Origin: Ostrinia nubilalis
Taxonomy: Eukaryota; Arthropoda; Insecta; Lepidoptera; Crambidae
DNA: 64,000 nt
Direction of reading: 5' to 3'
Assembly: GCF_963855985.1 (NCBI RefSeq)
Contig: NC_087099.1
Span: 5,672,001 to 5,736,000 of the forward strand
The notes below the pieces were generated by a model. It searched no databases and was not told the origin of the DNA. It worked only from the letters and a program-made list of their open reading frames with translations. The translations under genes and the position numbers were made by a program. Shown one piece after another: positions 38,402-48,400 of the stretch. How positions within the stretch are numbered: the stretch's first letter is position 1; each line of letters starts with the position of its first letter.

Positions 38402-38588
38402 CTAGCGGCAGCCCGCGACTTCGTACGCGTAGACACCGTTTTACCTCCTCAGGGGTTGAATTTTATAAAATCCTGTCTTAGTGAGCACCTACGTTCTAAA
38501 AGGAACCCCCATGTAAAATTTGAGACTCCTAGCACTTGTAGTTTCTGAGATTTCGTGATGAGTCTTTCGATTTTATAGATATTAGATT
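38402..38588 (-). mobile_element. Helitron-like element (GCGACTTCGTACGCG subfamily)
   Basis: CTAGCGGCAGCCCGCGACTT start and GAACCCCCATGTAAAATTTG body, closely similar to 29512-29713. The far end near GATATTAG is approximate. Confidence 0.6.
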
Positions 38589-39233
38589 TATTATTTATCA
38601 CCATTATCATATGAATGAGTGGTTAAGTGGTTGCTAAATAGACTCTCGAAGTCAGTCGATGCAAGAGGAGGGTAGAGAAAGAATTCACGTCACGAAGGTT
38701 TGGAAAGATACGCCAAGATTTGAAGAGGCAAACGTCGGCCGATTTTGCAATATTTGAACGGATCCGAGAGAGACTTTAGCACAACTATAGATAAAAACGT
38801 GAAAAAATAATCTTCACATAAGTATACAACATACAATACTATTTCAGGCTCCCCTAACTAATGTATAAATGTAGGTTCGTTTCAGCCAAATATACGATAC
38901 ACATGTAAATAAACTCATATACTACAGTAACCCACTGCAGTAGCTTTTGTGAATTCATGGAATGTCTAGTACTGCGAGCAATTTTTATGACATAGTGTTA
39001 TGTGTTTTGGGTACCTAAAGTAATAAACGGGTGTACCTAGGTGCCAGTTTAGTATTGCTCTGGAAATGAGTAGGAATAGCCATATACTGTCGTAATATTT
39101 GAAACTTATGGCACTCGTTTCAAATAAGCTTGGAGACACCAGCAATTAAATCAGAAATCTTTGGTTTTTAACTTCATTACAATACAATCAAGTATACGAG
39201 TAAAACACGATAATTCAGATATTCAGATACAGA

Positions 39234-39377
39234 CGCCCGTATTCACAAACATTACTATGAGGTCTCACAGTGCGCGTGGACGCACAGGGTGATACACGAA
39301 CCAATCAGAGCTCTATTCAACACTGTGCGTACGATTTGCTGCTTCATTTAAGCAAGCATCGTTTGTGAACACGGGCG
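39234..39377. mobile_element. CGCCCGTATTCAC-ended MITE, second copy
   Basis: Inverted orientation relative to 46808-46941. Ends CGCCCG...CGGGCG are flanked by AGA on both sides, again a 3-bp duplication. Confidence 0.72.
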
Positions 39378-40047
39378 AGAAAGTTTTTAATCCAGCACAG
39401 AGAAAAACATTTTCCACTACTTTTAACTTTATTTCACTGAGTGAGAGTTCAAAATATGGCGGAGGGAACAATTAGCCACTGCTATAAAAAGTATGGGTAT
39501 GCTACATCATGCGTAGCATCATCATGTTCAGAAGTTACCACTCAGGAAAGTTATTTTCACTTAACATGAAAAACGCGTCATTGAATTAATTGAAAAAAAT
39601 AAGTGCGCGAAAGCTCCAAAAATACACCAAAGTACGTCTATTTAAGGGTCAAAGCATTTATTTTGTTAAATTACCAGCTGTAAAAAGTAATAGGCTTCCA
39701 TTAGACGACAAAATTATGCTAAAAGCTATAAAGGTTTAAGTGAGCACATGTTTCGAATAAAATAATTGTTATATTTCGGGTCAAAATAAACCTGAACGAT
39801 AGTTAAAATTAATTATAGTACGTTGTTGTAATTTAATTCAATATTATTCGCAACTCAAAGATAGAGTCAAAAGATTAATGTAACAAAAACAATCAATCAA
39901 AACTTCCAAATTGATTCATTACAATCTAAAGTAACTTACTTAGGCTCTATCTTAAATCTAAATTCACTCAAGTTTGATTTACGAACGAAGATGTATCACT
40001 GAAAGTGCTACGCAATTAATCAAAGTTATAATCAAAGTACTACTTAC

Positions 40048-40075
40048 CTATAAATCTACTGGCGCTCTTAGCCAT
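40048..40075 (-). CDS. Candidate first coding exon of an unseen gene
   Basis: On the minus strand an ATG in context GAAACTATGG starts MAKSASRFI, then one base and a strong donor GTAAGT at 40047-40042. Upstream on that strand (40190-40330) the DNA turns GC-rich and contains TCAGTTCAGACG, an insect initiator-like motif. A first exon with a short 5' UTR is plausible, but I could not find the next exon among lower coordinates. It could also be chance. Confidence 0.3.
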
Positions 40076-40339
40076 AGTTTCGGTGATTTGGCAGCAGAAG
40101 GAGATCGAGATGAAACTTAAGAAAAACCCCTGGCAAGTTTTCCTGATCATTGCTTCTATGCAACTTGCATAATAATCAGGCCGCCACTGAACGTCTGAAC
40201 TGCACTTTCACATCGTTTTCGTTGCGATCTCGGAGCCGTGTCGATTGCGAGATTGCAACCTAAAGGTCACGAGCTCTCAACCACCGAGGCCGGACTGAGC
40301 GCCGCTCTGCGCCCTATGGCAACCAAGCGCTGCGCAGAA

Positions 40340-42450
40340 AAACCACCCTGTATCCTAAACTAAACTTTCCCCATGTTTTCACTCACACGCTTTAAAAGCC
40401 TTTGAATTTATAAACAATTTTAGAATGACAAAGTTAATATTTAATACGCTGAGCGCAGTTTTATTTTCATAGTTTTATGTCCATGCGAAACGGCTTTGGC
40501 AAGGCTTAAGAGGATTTTCTATCAGGACAGATGTGCGAGTGTTATGAGATAGATAAAAATGGTTATGGCGGTGAAGTTGAGTGAACTTGGGTGTAATTTA
40601 TAACGTGTTTAGGCCAGATGCTATTCTAAAGTTTCAAGCGTATAAGTTTTACAGTTTATTTTTGTCAAACTACGAGTATTTCGCGATGCCGCGATCGCGT
40701 AATCGGATATTTTTTCTATAATTGCTCTTCCTAATTTCATTACCAAATACTTTTAGTGAAATTTATATGTATACCTAGTATTACCTAGTTAATAGGTACA
40801 CCAAACCAGTTTCCTAGTATAAATATACAAAAAATATCGAATAAATGAAGACATTAATTTTTATTTTATTTATTTACGAGTAATGTTATTATTTTTCAAT
40901 ATGACCGTTCAATAATTTTATACTAGGGAGCTAAGTAGTAATAATAAAGTATTGGAGCGCGAAAATCTTTTAATTTAGAAATGTTAAATGGAAAATTGTT
41001 CGATGATTTGATAGATCAAACGTAACAACTTCGTTTATTAAGTAATGATTTCAACGAGGAATATTTGCCTCAATTTGCTGGTCTATTTGAGGTATTATTT
41101 ATACATCTGTTGATGCTGTTGCACTGCGCCATCTACAGTACTAGTATCAATCCCACTTTGCAGCGGGGCACATTCATAAATCTCTCACAGTGCTCTGTAC
41201 TCGAAGAGAAAATAATGAGAAAATGTAGGCAATGATTAATACTGAAATAAAATATTTTTGACTGAAGACGGCACGGTAGAAATGTATGAAAATGAATCTG
41301 TACTTTTCGACAGTTATTTATTTAATACACAACGAGGAAGCTTTTGGCCTGCATTTCACCTGGTGGAAAGTTAGTGGTACAAAATTTTATTACTTTGTCT
41401 CTACCTGAGTTATAATAGGATTGGGTTTAAAATAATATGATTTGTAACACTATGATATTATTATAGTTCTTACTGTTGTAACTATATTTTAGTTTACCAG
41501 ACTGTAGTGTAATTTTTTGAGTTTATAAATCAAATGCATGAGTTTATATTACGAGTAGAAGTAGATAGGACATGTAGACCGGACGATGCATTCGATAGAT
41601 AATATTTGCCTTCTTGTAAGTATCAAACCAAGCAAACTACCTATTTTTTATTTTTCTACGAAATTAAGCAAAAGTTCGTACCTACACGTTCTAACGCAAC
41701 GCTGCAACGTACACAAAAATGTCAACACCCTGAACTCGACAAACAAAATAGTAATTAAGTTATGGTAAATAATTTACCATTCAGAAGCAAATTATCTTGT
41801 GACGAGGGGTTTGTCACCTAATTGTTACATCAGGCCAAACGGCACGGTTCATACATTTTGAAGATGAGCCACGTAATTAGCGGGTGTAAGCTAATTAATA
41901 TTTATGAAAAGTAATACATACCTACTTTCAACCTTCTGGCAATGTTTTGAAGAGTCATTTGAGTTGTTGTCTTTGAAATAAGGTAGTTGTCAGTAGCTAT
42001 CAATATACTTCAAAAGAGCTGTCAAAATGACATATTATTTTGTTTGTAAGCTATGACGTCATTTTCGCCAACTCAATTGATTATTTAATAAATCGATGTC
42101 AAATATGCTAAATATACATGTTTTATTACAGTTTCAGGGCCTGAATATTGTGTTATTTTAGAAGAGTTGTATTATCATGGTCGAAGCATGACCTAGATAC
42201 ATTTATAAGTAGTTATTGTACTGTATATAGATGTATGTATGTTATTTTTTATTGGATTCAGTAAACTGAGTGCCAAAATCCGCAAATAAAACCTACAACC
42301 CGATTTATTGTCTCTATAACTCAATTTATGAGATATTGTCATAGTGATTTCAATTATTTATCGTCTCCGATGCGTGACCTGAATTCTAAGAGATAATCAA
42401 GTTGCCAATGTGTATTGTATTGTAACCATTTTATTAAAGAATATCAGTAA
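40340..42450. other. No gene recognised
   Basis: AT-rich, short frames only. Confidence 0.45.
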
Positions 42451-42774
42451 CCGGTAATAGGGATGTTTCCTGGGTAAACAAGCAAGAGTTTGAATTAGTT
42501 AACCAACTTATCAAAAAATACTCGAAACGTATTTTTCACTCTTTCAAACTAATGAAAATTGAAAGAGATAAAGCACGCCAAAGTTTAAAAGAGGAGGCCC
42601 GTGACGTCAAGGCGTGCTTAAAAGTGTAGCACTTTGTGACGTCACGCGGAACTGCAACACATCGTAACTTCGAAATTACTTGTTTGATTGACAAATAAAA
42701 ATATAGGTACGTGTCCAATATTTTTGATGATGTAATTGATGGATTAAAAGTATTTTTTTTAGGAAACTAGCCTA

Positions 42775-42895
42775 TTTCTGCGTTGGTTGGTTGCGTTACT
42801 GTGGGTTCACCAAAGTAGTCCAGCGCCGCGGCGGAGTTCGAACCCACGTTTCTCGGACCTCGATTTGGCCAGTTCGTCACCGATCGATTTAGTCA
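42775..42895 (-). repeat. Possible SINE-like repeat with a B-box-like motif
   Basis: On the minus strand GTGGGTTCGAACTCC resembles a tRNA B box. No A box or second copy was found in the window. Confidence 0.35.
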
Positions 42896-43489
42896 TGTTA
42901 AGATAAACATGTTTATTGATTACTAACTGACGCTACTAAGATGATATTGTTTGGCCAGTTAAACCAGTTTGAATGTTGACTGGCTCACTAGTATTGTCAC
43001 AGTGATTTCAATTATTAACCTGCAGCGACCTAGATGCACCGTGGCACTGTTGACTCGAGTTATTGTGTACCCCGGAATCTGCGATGGCAGAAGCGCTTGG
43101 AATTGTACTGTACCTATCTGTATAGGCTAACAAGTTGATGCAATTTGAATTTTTCTAGCTTGCCTTACGCCAATTGCTGCTGTTGAAGTCAATTTGGTTT
43201 ATATTGTCTGCGTACGCGATGGCAGCGACTTCTAGATCAGTTTTGTGAATATGCTGTTTCAGTTTTTATTTGTTAGCTTTGTGTCTCTAAAGGACGAAGG
43301 GAACTTGTATTGGTTGTCTATATCTGTTATCGTCAATTTAGTGTAATTTTCCTGGATTTTGCGCCCATGCGCATGCGGGCTGCCCGCATTTCATTATTTC
43401 ATACATGTTTTCCTATTACGCGGGCTACCTACACGCATGCGGAACGCGATTTGCGGGCACATAATACGAAATCTTTATCCTGAACCGTA

Positions 43490-43855
43490 ATAAAAACTAT
43501 CGGATATCCGAAATAAAAAAATATCCGTAACCGTAACCGATTCAAAAGGATAAAGGCAGAGTCAAAGTTTTAATATTTTTTAATATTTGTTACTTGTCTG
43601 GGATTCCCTGGCACCATTTAATATCCCCGCCTGTTTAACCTTTATCATAGATGTCGTTATGGTACATAAAGTGGCTATGTGGGTCGCGCAGCATCTTGCT
43701 ATTTGAATTTTACATTCTTAAAATTCTAATATCCGTAATCGAAATGTTTCGGATAATCCGAAATTATTTCATATCCGTAACCATAACCGAAACCGGTATA
43801 ATATTATTCTAATATCGGTATCCGTATCCATAACCGAAACATCCCTGCAACCAGC
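43490..43855. repeat. ATATCCGTAACCG-rich stretch
   Basis: ATATCCGTAACCGTAACCG and variants (ATATCCGTAATCGAAA, GTATCCGTATCCATAACC) occur several times and the end reads CGAAACATCCCTGCA. GGGATGTTTCC near 42460 is the mirror of that end, so it may be one side of a hAT-like element of about 1.4 kb. Confidence 0.4.
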
Positions 43856-44404
43856 AGCGTGATTTTACAAGTATGCGGCAGATTCGCACGCGTGCCAAAA
43901 TCCGCATCACCGGAAAAAACACGTGAGTTTTCATTAAAAACATGACATCTTCGTGTGAATCTGACAAGAATTTTGTAACAAATTGACATCTAGTAAACTG
44001 CAAAAACTTTGGAACGAGCAGCAAAAGAGAGCTCTATCTTTGTTTGACTAACTGTCAAATTACCTTAAATATGATTTGTTTTTTAGTCACGTAAAGCATT
44101 TGTATGCCCAATGTATGAAAATTAATGCCAATAACGTCAACAGGTTCATATTTAGCTAACCTCGTAGGTTCGTTACTCTTATTTATATTTATTTATTTAA
44201 CGACTTTATTGCACACACAACAATGTTCAGTACAAAATTAATAAAATATTAGGTACACCTGAGTAGGTACTTCTTGCAAGAGTTATTTATTTATTTAGGT
44301 ACAGCAACATAATACAAAATAGTTTTTAGTTAGGTTTGAAATACTTACGAGTATGTTCAAAAACGACAGAGAACGAATGGGGCACATGAGTACAAAATTC
44401 TATA

Positions 44405-44665
44405 CAGGTTGTTAGGTAAATGGGTATATGAGCCGACACTAGCCCATATTAACATATGCATATAAATGGTATGGCGAAGTCAGAAAATTGATATTATCAT
44501 CATTATTTTAATTTTCATACAAATCTGATTTTATAAATTTTATTTTGTTTGAACATTTAAAAAATTTAAATGATGTTACCAAATTTCTGACTTCACCATA
44601 CCATTTATATGCATATGTTAACATGGGCTAGTGTCGGCTCATATACCCATTTACCTAACACCCTG
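44405..44665. mobile_element. 261-bp foldback MITE, second copy
   Basis: CAGGTTGTTAGGTAAATGGG...CACCCTG, TA-flanked, diverged from 20983-21246 by scattered substitutions. Confidence 0.85.
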
Positions 44666-45154
44666 TATAACTATTCTTCCCAGTCTAAGGTTGCATCATC
44701 AATGCATTTAGGTCTGATCGCCATCGCTGCACGCCGGCTGATCGCGTGTGATCGCGTTGGTTTGGCTGATCCCTTGGGTAAGATTTGTAGTGGAGGCTCT
44801 AAATAAAAAAGTTAATAAAAAAAACCGACTGCACTGGGTCTCCGGTTTTGGGCCCAGGAAGTCAATAGGTACTATGAAGTGTCACCAGAAGTATTAGCAT
44901 GCTTTATAGGTACATACATATTATGTATGTTCTTCTCAGCCTATTTAACATAATAACAACTAGTTTTATGTTAGATTGATTAGAAATATACTTAGGTATG
45001 TTTTTTCCGTTCACGGTACAAATATATCGAAAGGATGACGTCGCGTAGGTAGGACACATTTCTAATGTCATTTGCATACGTAGGCACCCAAGGTAGGTAC
45101 ATACATATTTACAACAACAATAGGTACATTTTAATTTGGCTGCATACGTACGAG

Positions 45155-45160
45155 TATAAA
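45155..45160 (+). promoter_or_regulatory. Candidate TATA box of the desaturase gene
   Basis: TATAAATA begins 49 bp upstream of the start ATG. A start of transcription about 30 bp downstream, near 45185-45194 in the sequence around GTTAGTCA, would leave a 5' UTR of only 10-20 nt. This is a motif-and-spacing inference; if there is an upstream non-coding exon, the real promoter lies elsewhere. Confidence 0.45.
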
Positions 45161-45203
45161 TACTCAATCAACGGCATTTTCAAAGAGTTAGTCATCTTTC
45201 AAC

Positions 45204-45420
45204 ATGACGAACGAAGTTTTCGAAAATTTTAACTCTCAATTAATTAATGAAAAGGCTGAATCAACTGAAATAGTGGAAAAGTTTATCGGAACAAATCTTA
45301 ATTATAAACATAAGATTAATTGGTCTATTACTAGACGTCTGGTGATAATTCATATCTTGGCATTATGGGGTCTTTTAAAGATTTTGAAAGGAGAAGTTTA
45401 TTCAGCGACTATTTATTGGA
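45204..45420 (+). CDS. Desaturase exon 1
   Basis: Encodes residues 1-72 plus one base of codon 73. The ATG is the first one after the TATA-like box, in context CAACATGA. It carries a short hydrophilic N-terminus and the first hydrophobic segment (LVIIHILALWGLL). It ends TTGGA before the donor GTAAGT. Confidence 0.85.
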
Positions 45421-48400
45421 GTAAGTAACTTTTAATATTTATCTTTTGGATTTAATTTAGCATTTTATACAGCAGATTAGCAAGTCAAAACAGCTTTGCT
45501 TGTCTGTTTATCTAATACGTTATTCACGATTATACAGCTAAACTGATTTACTTATTTAGAGATTGAACTTCAGAAAAAGACTTTAAAGGTAAATTAACGA
45601 CTGTCGCAATGAAACTTGAAGGCACAGCAAAATATTTGAAAATGACGATACGACTTTATAATGGATATAATTTCTTAATTTTGTATCTTTTCAGTTTTTT
45701 CTATCGCACATCTCAGTTACATTGGAAGCTCTATTGGTGTTCATAGATATTACTCCCATAGATCGTTCAAAGCTACGCCACTTCTTGAAATTATATTAAT
45801 AGTGTTTCAGACCATTACTGGACAAGTAAGTAAAACTCTGCGGCATCTTATGCAAAGGTCAGGCGATTTTATCAATAAAAATTTAACAAATTTGTAACAA
45901 TTTTTATCATGTACTTTCACCCCCTTCCGGGGTTGCACTTTATGAAGGGCTACACTATTAGTTCGATATGCAGTCAACTGTACCCTAAAAGGTTGTGTTC
46001 CCCAGTCGACGAAGCACATGATATCGTGTCCCGCGTGCCCAAACAACTGCACGCAGGAAGAATACGAATACTACTGACAACGCCACTCTTGTAGCGGATT
46101 TTTGCCCTGACACTGTATGTTTGTTGTCGACATGACAAGAAGAAGAAGTCGTAGATTTACTTTTTTAAATGTATGTGCAATAAAGAGACAGTTCGAAATA
46201 ACTTATTGTAACGAGAATTTGATAAGATACCCGAAAGAAGCTTGTTAGTTGCATTTGCTCTTAAGGTTTTCTTCGTTTATTTTTTGTCATTTCCACGCAT
46301 TTTCTATTTTTAGGATACGGTCTTCAGATGGGCAACGGACCACAGGCTCCATCATCGGTACGCGGACACCGACGCCGATCCTCACAATGTGAAACGTGGA
46401 TTTTTCTTCTGCTACTTCGGATGGTTGTGCGTTAAGAGGAACAAATATGTGATGGAACTTGGGAGAAAAGTCAATACGAGCGACCTTATGGCGAATAAGT
46501 TCGTGATGTTTCAAAAAAGGTTTGTGAAATTAATCAATTTTCCGTAATCCACTCTAGCGAAGCAAATAATAGTTAGGAATTATTTTGTGTTACGTGGGTT
46601 CACACACAATAGCTAGAAATTACTACTTATTTGCGCCTGTTGGCGTTGAAGCTTAGTCTACTTTTCGTACCTTTACTAAAATTAATTGCTTTTTAAGAAA
46701 AAAGCAGACTCTTTTCTTGTGTAAACCTTGGTTTTTCGCAATGGTTCCTACTTTTTTAAAGTTATGCTTTACAGAAAAATTATATTTTTATGTTACTGGA
46801 TAACTTACGCCCGTATTCACAAACGATGCTTGCTTAAGTGAAGCAGCAAATCGAACGCACAGCGTTGAATAGAGCTCTGTGATTGGTTCGTGTGTCCACG
46901 CGCATTGTGAGACCTCATAGTAATGTTTGTGAATACGGGCGTTAGTATCAAAGAGAGAGAGCATCCGTAATATATCCGGTTCTAAACGTAAAGGAAGTAA
47001 AACATTTGAACTCGTAAATTAATGTGTATCGTTTTTCGCACCAGAGGGCTGAGTGTGAGTTTTCATTAAACGCGCTCTAGTCAGAGCGTGTCAAAGAATG
47101 ACATTTAATGTATGTCGGATTGTACAGCGCCCCTAGCGGGCAACGTTCAAAAACTAAAATATTCATACATTTTTTAAACGTGCTCACTAGTGAGCGCGTT
47201 TGATGTAAACTCACGCTTAGCCCACAGTTGGCTCCGCTAAAAAGAAAGATAAAGATAAAGATAAAGATAAAGATAAAGATAAAGATATTTATTTACATAA
47301 ACATGTGTGAAAACATATTACAAAGCAACATGAACATGAAAGGTCCTACTTATTACGAAACTAGCTTTCCGCCCGCGGCTTCGCCCGCGTGGAATTTTGT
47401 CTGTCACAGAAAAACTTTATCGCGCGCGTCCCTGTTTCAAAAACCGGGATAAAAACTATCCTATGTTCTTTCCCGGGACTCAAACTATCTCTATGCCAAA
47501 TTTCATCAAAATCGGTTGCGAGGTTTAAGCGGGAAAGCGTAACAGACAGACAGACAGACAGACAGACAGAGTTACTTTCGCATTTATAATATTAGTTGGG
47601 ATATTGTTCCTACTTATTACGAAGTATACGTAATATTGATTTTCCCACCGAGTTTAGTAATTGTGCTGATCATATGTGCGACAGTCATGAACATAAAGAC
47701 ATTTTAAATAAGTTATATTTGAAAATAATTAATGTTCTATCAGAGTCTGCAATCTTGACTTTTAAAGGACAGGGTAATTTATATAAAAGGAAAGTGGTAG
47801 GTTGGAACCTGCATGTCAGTGAAGCACACGCAGAGGCACGGCGATGTTTTGATTTATGGGTACTTTATGGGAAACCAGTGTCAGGTCAAATCTACGAATT
47901 AATGTATGAGACTGTCAAAGTTGCAATGGTGTGTCAAAAATGAAAATCAGATTAAAATGAATATTATAGCCTCACAACATAGAAAGAAAGATTTTAAAAA
48001 GTTTTGGAAAAGCACTCAACGACTGTGCACAAAGCCGAGCCTACCTGTTAGTGTAAATAATGTCAGCGATAGTAAAAGCATAGCTAATAATTTCAGGGAC
48101 CATTTTAGAGTCAAAGCTAATGTTAGTACTAATAGAATTGAGTCTAGGAGGGGGGTGCTCGACGGTGGGTCTGGTCGGACACTGGTGTATTTCTCAGCCC
48201 GTGAAGTGGGGAATATCATTAAACGCAGTACTCGCGGAAAATCACCTGGTCATGACGGCCTCAGCGTTGAGCATTTACAGCATGCAGGTGTCCACCTCCC
48301 GCGTGTGCTTAGTACGAGTATGTTTTATAACCTTTGTATCAGACATGCCTTTTTGCCCCCGGACTTAATGAAAACTGTTGTGGTGCCGATTGTAAAAAAT

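Noticed and set aside
47228..47452. Frame with KIKIKIKIK repeats
   Set aside because: Product of the AAAGAT microsatellite running into a Helitron-like element.
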